The position numbers and the translations under genes are program-made. From Mucilaginibacter sp. OK098 (lineage in GTDB: Bacteria; Bacteroidota; Bacteroidia; Sphingobacteriales; Sphingobacteriaceae), in the NCBI RefSeq assembly GCF_900142915.1, contig NZ_FRCM01000003.1, forward strand, positions 372,504 through 436,503: DNA of 64,000 nt, given 5' to 3'. The notes under the pieces are model-generated. The model ran no database searches and was not told where the DNA came from. It saw only the letters and a program-made list of their open reading frames with translations. Numbering within the stretch: the stretch's first letter is position 1; each line of letters opens with the position of its first letter. Positions 1-7,415 of the stretch are shown here, piece after piece.

Positions 1-1
1 T

Positions 2-613
2 GGCACTTGTATAATCCGCCTGTATAATGAAACCCCAAAACACAGGGATAACTTTATCAAGCTGGTAAAAAAGGGGTTTTACAACGGAACATTGTTTCAC
101 CGGGTGATCCAAAACTTTATGATCCAGGGTGGTGATCCGGATTCGAGGGACACGACTAAGGCAAAACCCGGCGCCGAGCTTGGCAATGGGGATGTTGGCT
201 ATACTATCCCGGCCGAATTCAGGGATAGTCTTTTCCATAAACGCGGCGTATTGGCAGCAGCAAGGGATGATAACGCAGCAAAAGCATCAAGCGGGTGTCA
301 GTTTTATATTGTTGAAGGCAAACGCTTTACCGATGGCAAGATGGATACCCTGGAAAATACACGCTTAAAGGGATTTAAAATACCGGCCTGGCAAAGGGAA
401 TATTACAAGTCAGTTGGGGGCGCGCCACATCTTGATCATGGCTACACCGTTTATGGCGAAGTAGTGTCAGGCATTGATATGGTTGACAGGATAGCCGCTG
501 TTAAAAAGGACGGTAATGACCGTCCAACAGAAAACGTAGCCATGACGGTTGAATTGCTTAGTAAAAAAGAATGCAATCAATTGGATGAATTACTTTTCCC
601 CGAGGCCAAATAA
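2..613 (+). CDS. Cyclophilin-type peptidyl-prolyl cis-trans isomerase, 5' end missing
   Basis: The frame is open from the first bases of the window, so the true start lies upstream; the first ATG, at 92, is internal. The product would catalyse cis-trans isomerisation of Xaa-Pro bonds during protein folding. Cyclophilin motifs are clear: FHRVIQNFMIQGGDP carries the catalytic Arg and the Gln of the active site, SSGCQFYIV matches the usual SxGxQF(F/Y)I strand, and YGEVVSGIDMVDRI matches the C-terminal FGxVxxGxDVVDxI motif. An insert of about 45 residues between GCQFYIV and the C-terminal motif is longer than in minimal cyclophilins and is seen in many Bacteroidota members. Location cannot be judged because the N-terminus is missing. 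The family call is certain. Confidence 0.95.
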   Translation, partial: GTCIIRLYNETPKHRDNFIKLVKKGFYNGTLFHRVIQNFMIQGGDPDSRDTTKAKPGAELGNGDVGYTIPAEFRDSLFHKRGVLAAARDDNAAKASSGCQFYIVEGKRFTDGKMDTLENTRLKGFKIPAWQREYYKSVGGAPHLDHGYTVYGEVVSGIDMVDRIAAVKKDGNDRPTENVAMTVELLSKKECNQLDELLFPEAK

Positions 614-620
614 AATTTAA

Positions 621-650
621 AATCCGAAATCGAACATCCGAAATCCGAAA
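621..650. repeat. Short ATCCGAAAT direct repeats in front of exonuclease III
   Basis: The nonamer ATCCGAAAT occurs three times between 622 and 651 (starting at 622, 636 and 643), filling the 36-bp gap between the cyclophilin stop and the next ATG and running into that start codon. It replaces any recognisable ribosome-binding site. Similar ccgaaat-rich spacers are common between genes in this group; function is unknown. Confidence 0.5.
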
Positions 651-1417
651 TGAAAATCATCACCTATAACGTTAACGGCATCCGCTCGGCAATAAACAAA
701 AACTGGCTGGCATGGCTGCAGGCAACCGATGCAGATGTAGTTTGTTTGCAGGAAATTAAGGCAACGCCTGATGTACTTACCGACTTAAAATTGGTTGAAG
801 ACCTGGGTTACGAGCATTACTGGTACCCTGCCGAAAAAAAGGGATACAGCGGTACAGCCATCTTTACCAAACAAACACCAAAACACATTGAATATGGCTG
901 CGGCATCAGCGACTATGATCGCGAGGGGCGTAATATCCGGGTTGATTTTGATGAGGTATCCGTGATGAGTGTTTACTTTCCATCGGGCTCAAGCGGGGAT
1001 GACCGACAGGCTTTTAAATATCGTTTTTTAGATGAATTTGGCCGCTACCTGGAGTTGCTGCAATCACAATGCCCAAAGTTGGTTGTATCCGGCGATTATA
1101 ATATTTGCCACAGGCCAATTGACATCCATAACCCAAAATCAAACGCTAATTCATCCGGATTTTTACCAGAAGAGCGGGAATGGATGGAGAATTTTATTGA
1201 GTCGGGCTATATTGATACCTTCCGTCATATGAATAAGGAACCGCATAATTATACGTGGTGGAGCTTCCGGGCAAATTCGCGCGCTAAAAACTTAGGTTGG
1301 CGGATTGATTATAATATGGCTACCCGCACGCTGGAAGGGAATATTAAAAGAGCCGCTATATTGCCTGAAGCAAAACATTCAGACCATTGCCCGGTGCTGT
1401 TGGAGCTGGAGTTTTAG
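650..1417 (+). CDS. xth: Exodeoxyribonuclease III / AP endonuclease (Xth family)
   Basis: A 255-residue endonuclease/exonuclease/phosphatase-fold enzyme that cleaves DNA 5' to abasic sites and removes 3'-blocking groups in base excision repair. The N-terminal ITYNVNGIRSA supplies the conserved Asn, LQEIKA supplies the metal-binding Glu (residue 35), SGDYNICHRPIDIHNP is the central Asp-Asn motif, WWSFRANSRAKNLGWRIDY is the DNA-contact loop, and SDHCPVLLEL ends the protein with the catalytic Asp-His. Length is normal for single-domain ExoIII. The start at 650 gives the motif MKIITYNVNG expected at the N-terminus. It follows the cyclophilin by 36 bp on the same strand and may be co-transcribed, although the two functions are unrelated. 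Confidence 0.96.
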   Translation: MKIITYNVNGIRSAINKNWLAWLQATDADVVCLQEIKATPDVLTDLKLVEDLGYEHYWYPAEKKGYSGTAIFTKQTPKHIEYGCGISDYDREGRNIRVDFDEVSVMSVYFPSGSSGDDRQAFKYRFLDEFGRYLELLQSQCPKLVVSGDYNICHRPIDIHNPKSNANSSGFLPEEREWMENFIESGYIDTFRHMNKEPHNYTWWSFRANSRAKNLGWRIDYNMATRTLEGNIKRAAILPEAKHSDHCPVLLELEF

Positions 1418-1450
1418 CGTGAATATTCGTGCTTTTTTGAGCGTCATTGC

Positions 1451-2520
1451 TGTAAAAGTCAGATAATTTGGCAACAGAATTAGATTTGAAATATAATCTA
1501 ATAAGTTATGCCAATAAAAACAAACGACAATCGGTTTCAGCAGCGCTACCTGGATAAATATCACTTTATGATCAAAGAATATGAGTTGGTCAAATCAAAG
1601 CAGCATCCAAAGTTTAAGTTTGCGAAGGAATTTTACCATGTGCATGATACCGACCCGCGCAATTTTCTGCGGTATTATAATAGGTTTAAACAGTCGGGAA
1701 AAGAGATTGACCTGCTACCGGGTAAACGTGGCCCTAAGTACCGTACGCGCCGGCCCATCCGCTTCATAGAGAACAAGGTGCTGGAATTGCGTGAAAAGGG
1801 TAATAGCAAATTAGAGATCGTAGATATTCTTAAACCGAAATTACATAAATTCACCCCATCTGCGTCCGGGGTATATAATATCTTAAAGCGTTACCAAAAG
1901 AACCGCTTAACACCCAAACTTAAGCAGAACAAACGTAAGATCATTAAAGAACGTATGGGACAGTTAGGCCATATTGATTGCCATCATTTAAGTAAAAGTG
2001 TTATTCGGGGGCAAAACCGTAAGCTTTACCTGGCTTGCCTGTTAGATGATTATTCAAAGCTCGCCTGGGCAGAGGTAACGGAAGACATCACGGCTCTGAG
2101 TGTAATGTTTGCGGCTCTGAAATGTATGAACTACCTCAATAATGAATATAGTATTAAGTTTGAGGAGATCATATCTGATAACGGCCCCGAGTTTGGGCCT
2201 GCTCAAAGTAAAAAAAAGCATGGACATCCTTTTGAACGATTACTCATCGAACTGGATATCAAACACCGTTATACACGTCCATACAGACCACAAACCAACG
2301 GCAAGGTCGAGCGTTTCTGGCGGACTTTAAAAGAAGACTTGATTCACGAAACGGACTTTGATTCGCTTGATGAATTAAAAGACGAGTTATTGCAGTATTT
2401 AGTTTATTACAATAATGAGAGGCCACATCAGGGTATTGATGGAAAAAAACCTAGCGAAATGGCCTCCCTAAACAACAAAAAATAATACTAATTCTATTGC
2501 CAATTTATCAAACCTTTACA
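1451..2520 (+). mobile_element. Complete IS481-type insertion sequence
   Basis: A 1070-bp element bounded by 33-bp imperfect terminal inverted repeats, 1451-1483 and 2488-2520. Both begin TGTAAA when read inward and share ATAA, TTGGCAA and AGAATTAG blocks (about 28 of 33 positions identical). Both ends carry the TGT typical of IS481. The 5-bp sequence ATTGC is present directly outside each end (1446-1450 and 2521-2525) as a target-site duplication. One intact transposase gene fills the interior. Intact ends, duplication and open frame suggest a recent insertion that may still be mobile. Confidence 0.92.
1508..2485 (+). CDS. IS481-family DDE transposase
   Basis: A 325-residue integrase-like transposase. 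Residues 1-130 form a helix-turn-helix DNA-binding region; 150-320 form an RNase-H-like catalytic core. The DDE triad is visible as D157 in LGHIDCHHL, D224 in SDNGPEFG and E268 in NGKVERFWRTLK, with the usual RPYRPQTNGKVERF and YYNNERPHQGI motifs downstream. It lies between the two terminal inverted repeats of the IS, 24 bp after the left one, and ends a few bases before the right one. No frameshift is seen, unlike IS3 elements, which fits IS481. Confidence 0.93.
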   Translation: MPIKTNDNRFQQRYLDKYHFMIKEYELVKSKQHPKFKFAKEFYHVHDTDPRNFLRYYNRFKQSGKEIDLLPGKRGPKYRTRRPIRFIENKVLELREKGNSKLEIVDILKPKLHKFTPSASGVYNILKRYQKNRLTPKLKQNKRKIIKERMGQLGHIDCHHLSKSVIRGQNRKLYLACLLDDYSKLAWAEVTEDITALSVMFAALKCMNYLNNEYSIKFEEIISDNGPEFGPAQSKKKHGHPFERLLIELDIKHRYTRPYRPQTNGKVERFWRTLKEDLIHETDFDSLDELKDELLQYLVYYNNERPHQGIDGKKPSEMASLNNKK

Positions 2521-2698
2521 ATTGCGAGGTACGAAGCAACCGCTGCGAAGGACAATCAATGCACCTTAATGCTGATGGACCTTACAGCCGCTGATTGGTG
2601 GCCACATAACTAATTGCTCAATTACATGCATAGTTCAGAGATTGCTTCGAAGCCGGTTGTAAGCAACCAGCCTCGCAATGACGTTATTATTTAAAGTG

Positions 2699-3700
2699 TT
2701 ACTCCGCTACCCAAATGGCATCAGTAAACCAATGCTTACTGTCAAAAAAGTGACCAACAGGTTTAAATGAGGCTTTTACAGCCATCTGGTTAACCTGTTC
2801 AACGGTAAATTTCTGCGAGATCTCCATAAAAATGTATTCATCTTTTTCAAAATGGATAGTTTCCATGCCATTTATCCTTACATCCTGGTCAATCAGGCTA
2901 ACCAGGTAGCTTTTGCAGGCGCCTGTTTCAGGGTCATAGGTTGGATAATGCTCAAACTGGTTGATATCAAAATTGGCATTCAGCTCACGGTTTATCCGCT
3001 CTAACAAGTTAAGGTTAAATCTTTTGGTGATGCCTTCCTTATCATTATAAGCTGCTAAAACAGTTTTAGGATTCTTTTTCAAATCGACACCAATCAGCAG
3101 CATATCGCCCGGCGATAAGTGATTGCGCACATCCTGGCAAAACTTTTCAGCAACATCAACCGGCATATTACCAACGTTTGAGCCTAAAAACATAACCACC
3201 TTGCGTTTATTTGAGATAGAGGCCGCTTTTGTAAGCATATCAAAATACTCGCCGTTAAGGCCAGTCATTTGCAGGCCGGGCAGCGTTACGGGCAGGGTTA
3301 TGTTTAAGTATGATATTACGTTAGATGAGATATCAATAGGCAGGTAACTAAAATCAGCCCCTTGCTCTAAAAGATATTTTAATAAATAGGCGGATTTGGT
3401 GGCATCGCCGGCGCCTAACTCTATTAGCTCGAAGGCATCACCGGCGCCTATTATTGCATTACAGATCTCAGCAGTTTTTTCAGAAAAGATCTCCAGCTCG
3501 CAATTGGTTGGATAATACTCTTCGCAGTTCATCAGCTCCTGGAAAAGTTTATCGCCATTTGCGTCGTAAAAATACATCGAGCTCAAAAATTTAGGTGCTG
3601 AGCTTAGCCCGCATATTACATCCTCATAAAACAAGCCTGTTCTACAATTTGAAAGCCCGTTTACTTCGGCCTTTGCTAACGTTGGTTCAATGTTCTTCAT
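2699..3700 (-). CDS. egtD: L-histidine N-alpha-methyltransferase (EgtD-like)
   Basis: A 333-residue SAM-dependent methyltransferase of the EgtD family, predicted to trimethylate the alpha-amino group of L-histidine to hercynine, the first step of ergothioneine synthesis. The SAM motif is ELGAGDATK (94-102). MFLGSNVGNM and LLIGVDLKKNP are family signatures, and the C-terminal half has the typical FEKDEYIFMEISQKF segment. Length is normal for EgtD. It is the last gene of the six-gene minus-strand operon, 13 bp downstream of egtB. The pairing with a DinB/FGE protein that has no methyltransferase domain of its own supports ergothioneine rather than ovothiol, since OvoA fuses both activities. Substrate is inferred from family. 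Confidence 0.93.
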   Translation of the reverse strand: MKNIEPTLAKAEVNGLSNCRTGLFYEDVICGLSSAPKFLSSMYFYDANGDKLFQELMNCEEYYPTNCELEIFSEKTAEICNAIIGAGDAFELIELGAGDATKSAYLLKYLLEQGADFSYLPIDISSNVISYLNITLPVTLPGLQMTGLNGEYFDMLTKAASISNKRKVVMFLGSNVGNMPVDVAEKFCQDVRNHLSPGDMLLIGVDLKKNPKTVLAAYNDKEGITKRFNLNLLERINRELNANFDINQFEHYPTYDPETGACKSYLVSLIDQDVRINGMETIHFEKDEYIFMEISQKFTVEQVNQMAVKASFKPVGHFFDSKHWFTDAIWVAE

Positions 3701-3713
3701 TGGTGGTAGTTTG

Positions 3714-4865
3714 TTACTTAGCCAGCCTTATGCTGGTAAATTGCCATCTTAAATTAGTTTGAAAAAAATTACGATAGGTAATACGACTATGCCCCGGCGA
3801 TGTAACTTCCGATGCGCCCCGCAATACCTTTTGATTAACCATAAATTTGCCATTATACTCCCCTATTGCACCCGGCGCTTTGGCAAAGCCCGGGTAAGGC
3901 AGGTACGAGCTTTCTGTCCATTCCCAGCTTTTACCCCAGCTAAATTGCGGAGCGGCAGCTTCCCATTCAAACTCTGTGGGTAATCTTAAGCCCTTCCATG
4001 CGGCATAGGCATATGCCTCGAAATAGCTGATGTGGCAAACGGGTTCTTTTAAGTTTAAAGGCTCCAAACCATGATAGGTATAGTGGTGCCATTCTTCATC
4101 AATTAAATGCCAGTAAAGCGGCGCTTCAACCTTATTGGTTTTTACCCAATCCCAGCCCTCGGCATGCCAGTGGCGAAAATCGTGATAGCCGCCGTTGTTT
4201 ATAAATTCAAGGTATTCGGCATTCGTAACCAGGTTTGGGCTGATCTCAAAAGCATTCAAATAAACCTTGTGCGGGTTTAGCTCGTTATCAAAACAAAAGC
4301 CCTCGCCTTTAAAACCTATTTCGTAGATGCCTTCATCCAGCTTTATAAATTCACCACCTTCATCCTGCTTAATCTTTGGCGATACATAAGCTTTTGAATA
4401 AGCCGGGAATAGGGGATTATGACCTAAAATGTATTTAATATCGGTATACAAAAGCTCCTGGTGCTGCTCTTCGTGGTTAAAACCCAGGATCAACAACTCT
4501 TTAATATCATCGCCTGGCTCTTCGCATAAAAACTTAGCCATGGCTTCATCAACATACTCACGGTATTTGTAAATTTCAGCTACGGTTGGTCGGCTTAAAT
4601 TACCCCTGTCGGTGCGGATAACGCGGTTGCCAACGGTTTCATAATAACTGTTAAATACGTAATTGTAATCAGGGTTATATTCCTGGTAGCCCATAAAGTA
4701 AGGCTTAAGGATAAAAGTTTCGAAAAACCAGGTAACGTGGCCTATGTGCCATTTAGGAGGACTAACATCAACCACGGGCTGCACCACGTAATCCTCTGTT
4801 TGTAATGGACTACAAATTTGCTCCGTCCGCTTGCGCACTTTTATATAACAGTCGGCTATATTCAT
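3714..4865 (-). CDS. egtB: Ergothioneine biosynthesis sulfoxide synthase (EgtB-like)
   Basis: A 383-residue non-haem iron enzyme expected to join hercynine to a thiol (gamma-glutamylcysteine or cysteine) with oxygen. The N-terminal DinB-like domain has WHIGHVTWFFET (H40, H43) and NHEEQHQELL (H131, H135), which supply the three-His iron site. The formylglycine-generating-enzyme/C-type-lectin domain spans about 190-383, with PVCHISYFEAYAYAAWKG, LRLPTEFEWEAAA and the C-terminal FQTNLRWQFTSIRLAK. There is no fused methyltransferase, which separates it from OvoA. It starts 5 bp after the transporter gene. No EgtC amidohydrolase or PLP-dependent EgtE lyase lies in the window, so the last steps must be encoded elsewhere. 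Whether the sulfur donor is gamma-glutamylcysteine or cysteine cannot be decided by eye. Confidence 0.93.
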   Translation of the reverse strand: MNIADCYIKVRKRTEQICSPLQTEDYVVQPVVDVSPPKWHIGHVTWFFETFILKPYFMGYQEYNPDYNYVFNSYYETVGNRVIRTDRGNLSRPTVAEIYKYREYVDEAMAKFLCEEPGDDIKELLILGFNHEEQHQELLYTDIKYILGHNPLFPAYSKAYVSPKIKQDEGGEFIKLDEGIYEIGFKGEGFCFDNELNPHKVYLNAFEISPNLVTNAEYLEFINNGGYHDFRHWHAEGWDWVKTNKVEAPLYWHLIDEEWHHYTYHGLEPLNLKEPVCHISYFEAYAYAAWKGLRLPTEFEWEAAAPQFSWGKSWEWTESSYLPYPGFAKAPGAIGEYNGKFMVNQKVLRGASEVTSPGHSRITYRNFFQTNLRWQFTSIRLAK

Positions 4866-4870
4866 GATTG

Positions 4871-6439
4871 TTATCTATCCAAATATCGTTTAAGGTTAGA
4901 AATTGTTTTAATATTTAAACCCTTTGCTTGTTTTTTCCTCATCATTAAAGCATAGGCATTATTAAAGCCAATTGGCTTTAGCCATTTTATTTTATACTTT
5001 TTTTCAAACTCCTTTTGCACATAATTATAAGTTTCATCCTTGCTGTGCGTTAATGAATCAATTGTTTTTGGCGATGGCTGTAAAATGGCCAGCAAGCCTG
5101 TTCCCGTATATTCCGGGTAAAAATCAATCTGATCATTTGTCAAAGCGTCAAAACAAATTTTAGTTCCGCCAAGGCCGGTTTTTGTAGAAGTATCATAATT
5201 GGTATAACCTTTTATCAGCATGCTGTAAATACTTGCCAAAATATATTGCTCGCCAAATATTTTTGATCCTATCCTTACAATTCCGTCATTTCCATTACGT
5301 GCCGGCTTCCATAATTTATTAGCAACTAAAAAATCTTTTGCCACCCGCTCTGGGCTTTGGTGAAGATAATCAGTCTTATAATTTAAGGCAGTCATAGTGC
5401 TGTCATTTATTTTTCCAGCTAACAAATTTAGTATTTTTTCCAACAATGCAAATTTTTTTAGCGAATTTTCTCTCACAATTGGAGCGGCATAATAAGGCGG
5501 AAATATTTTTTTATCATCATCCAGAACCACCAGGTCATATGCTTTTAACCGGCCGTCTGTTGAATAGCCGCTAATCACATCCAGTTGTTTTTCATAAGCA
5601 GCTTTGTACATTACCGCATCATTTATAACCAGGGTTTGAATTTTTAATCCATATTTGCTGATGAGCCCGAGGTTGCCATCCTGCCTGCCCATAAACTCGG
5701 GCGTAAAGCCGGCTTTAAGCTTGGTCCCATAGGCTGACGGGATGAAGTATAAGGAAGAGAGGACGAGCAGTAGCAGCGGTAAATCAATAGTAACAGTTCT
5801 TAGTTTTTTTATATTGAGTTTATGCAATCGCGACAGCAAAAAATCAAAAATAATGGCTAGCAAAGCAGCCGGAATAGCGCCTGCCAGGATCATGTTGGTA
5901 TTGTTTAGGGAGATACCGCCGAAAATAAATTCGCCCAAACCACCAGCGGCAATGTATGATGCCAGCGTAGCCACACCAACCGTTATTACCGTAGCCGTGC
6001 GGATCCCGGCAAATATCACGGGCATTGCGAGGGGCAGCTCAACCTTAAAAAGTATTTGCCATTTGCTCATGCCCATTGCAGTGGCGGCCTCCTTAACTGC
6101 TGCATCAACCCCTGTTATTCCGGTATAGGTATTACGGATAATGGGCAGCAAGGCATAAAGCAGCAAAGCCACTATAGCAGGTTTGGCGCCAATACCCAAA
6201 AGGGGGATCATAAAGCCCAATAAGGCAATACTGGGCACTGTTTGCAGGATGCTTGCTATTCCTAAAACAGGACCAGAAAAGTTTTTTTTCCGGGTGATAA
6301 AGATTCCAAGCGGCAAACCAATCAAAACGGCAATAAATAACGATACAAACGTAAGCCCGATATGCTGCAGGGTTTGGGTAAGCAGCTTATCACTTTGCTG
6401 TTGCATAAATTCCCATAAAGTTTGCTGCTGCTCATTCAT
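4871..6439 (-). CDS. Osmoprotectant/ergothioneine-type ABC permease fused to a substrate-binding domain (binding domain permuted)
   Basis: A 522-residue fusion. Residues 20-235 are a ProW/OpuCB-like permease with about six membrane segments and the coupling-loop motif KEAATAMGMSKWQILFKVEL. Residues 239-522 are a periplasmic OpuAC/ProX-like binding domain. The halves of that domain are in unusual order: LKAGFTPEFMGRQDG to SPERVAKDFLV (241-372) normally forms the second half, while VRIGSKIFGEQYI to GFNNAYAL (388-498) normally comes first. The order looks like a circular permutation. The gene overlaps the ATPase gene by 8 bp (ATGAATGA) and is followed 5 bp later by egtB. Permease-binding-domain fusions of this type include the EgtU ergothioneine importer of Helicobacter and Streptococcus; with egtB/egtD adjacent, ergothioneine or a precursor such as betaine-like hercynine is the likely ligand. 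Confidence 0.88.
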   Translation of the reverse strand: MNEQQQTLWEFMQQQSDKLLTQTLQHIGLTFVSLFIAVLIGLPLGIFITRKKNFSGPVLGIASILQTVPSIALLGFMIPLLGIGAKPAIVALLLYALLPIIRNTYTGITGVDAAVKEAATAMGMSKWQILFKVELPLAMPVIFAGIRTATVITVGVATLASYIAAGGLGEFIFGGISLNNTNMILAGAIPAALLAIIFDFLLSRLHKLNIKKLRTVTIDLPLLLLVLSSLYFIPSAYGTKLKAGFTPEFMGRQDGNLGLISKYGLKIQTLVINDAVMYKAAYEKQLDVISGYSTDGRLKAYDLVVLDDDKKIFPPYYAAPIVRENSLKKFALLEKILNLLAGKINDSTMTALNYKTDYLHQSPERVAKDFLVANKLWKPARNGNDGIVRIGSKIFGEQYILASIYSMLIKGYTNYDTSTKTGLGGTKICFDALTNDQIDFYPEYTGTGLLAILQPSPKTIDSLTHSKDETYNYVQKEFEKKYKIKWLKPIGFNNAYALMMRKKQAKGLNIKTISNLKRYLDR

Positions 6440-7406
6440 GGAACTGCTGTTTTTTATATTGATAAAATGCCGACATCAGTTCCTCAAAGTTCGCTGACCA
6501 CGTTTCATTATTTTCCTTATCAATGACATTCAACTCATCTACCCCATCAAACTTAAAGTGTTCAAGGACACTCCAAAAGCTAACGTCTGCCGAAATATTA
6601 TTCACTTTTTGCCCCACTCCTTTTTCAGCCTCCCCTTTGAGTGGCCGGGAGAGCTGGTTTAGCTTAATGGCCTTAAACTCCAATTGTAGTTTTTGCTCCT
6701 GCAAAAACTCCTTTACAAAACTATTTTTGGGGTTGAATAAGAGATCAGCCGGTGTACCATCCTGTATTATTTTGCCTTGATCCATCAAACAAATATGGTC
6801 GCCCAGCTCAAAGGCTTCCTGCACATCGTGGGTTACCATGATAATGGTTTTTCTTTTCAGCTCGTCAAGCGCCTTAAACTCCGCATGAATTTTTGAACGG
6901 GTAACGTTATCCAGCGCACCAAAGGGTTCATCCATCAGTAACACTGCCGGATCAGCCACTAAAGCTCTTGCCAGGCCAATGCGTTGCTGTTGCCCTCCGC
7001 TTAGCTCATTGGGGTAAACGTTCAGGTAGTCTTTTGTGAGATGAAGCTTTTCAAGCAATTCGGCAACCCGCTTTTCTGTTCGTTTTTTATCCCATTTTAG
7101 TAGCTGTGGTACAATAGCAATGTTTTCGGCAACGGTATAGTGTGGAAACAACCCATTATTTTGTAAAACATACCCTATCCCCCGCCGTAATGTTTCAGGC
7201 GATTGCTCAAATATGTTCTTGCTATCAATAAAGATATTACCTGCAGAAGGTTCAATAAGGCGGTTAATCATTTTTAGCGTGGTGGTTTTACCACAGCCGC
7301 TTGTACCCAGCAAGATAAGGTTCTCATGCTCCTTAACTTCGAAAGAGATCTCATCCACAGCTTTAACCTTGCCGAAGTGCTTGCTTAGCTTTTGAACCTT
7401 TATCAT
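6432..7406 (-). CDS. ABC transporter ATP-binding protein (ProV/OpuCA/EgtV-like)
   Basis: A 324-residue ATPase that would drive the fused permease/binding protein encoded just downstream. Walker A is LGTSGCGKTT, the Q-loop region is VLQNNGLFPHYTV, the signature is LSGGQQQRIGLARAL, Walker B is VLLMDEPFGALD and the switch His is in IIMVTHDVQEA. The ABC core closely resembles quaternary-amine transporters (OpuCA/ProV). Instead of a clear pair of CBS domains, the C-terminus (about 245-324) holds a short region of low resemblance to CBS, so osmotic gating may be absent. It starts 9 bp after the reductase gene and overlaps the permease start. Specificity is inferred from the operon. Confidence 0.92.
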   Translation of the reverse strand: MIKVQKLSKHFGKVKAVDEISFEVKEHENLILLGTSGCGKTTTLKMINRLIEPSAGNIFIDSKNIFEQSPETLRRGIGYVLQNNGLFPHYTVAENIAIVPQLLKWDKKRTEKRVAELLEKLHLTKDYLNVYPNELSGGQQQRIGLARALVADPAVLLMDEPFGALDNVTRSKIHAEFKALDELKRKTIIMVTHDVQEAFELGDHICLMDQGKIIQDGTPADLLFNPKNSFVKEFLQEQKLQLEFKAIKLNQLSRPLKGEAEKGVGQKVNNISADVSFWSVLEHFKFDGVDELNVIDKENNETWSANFEELMSAFYQYKKQQFHE

Positions 7407-7415
7407 AAAAAGCAG

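Larger units (their letters stand above)
1442..2683. repeat. Palindromic intergenic repeat interrupted by the IS element
   Basis: The left end CGTCATTGC (1442-1450) continues after the insertion sequence as ATTGCGAGGTACGAAGCAA (2521-2539). The far end CCTCGCAATGACG (2671-2683) is its exact inverse complement, and the inner ATTGCTTCG (2641-2649) mirrors CGAAGCAA. Removing the IS and one copy of the target duplication restores a repeat of roughly 170 bp bounded by CGTCATTGCGAGG in inverted orientation. CGTCATTGCGAGG-bounded repeats are widespread intergenic elements in bacterial genomes. The inner part (2540-2640) has no recognisable gene. Confidence 0.75.

Noticed and set aside
3714-4865. Ovothiol synthase OvoA
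   Set aside because: The protein ends after the FGE domain and lacks the fused methyltransferase, while a separate EgtD follows.
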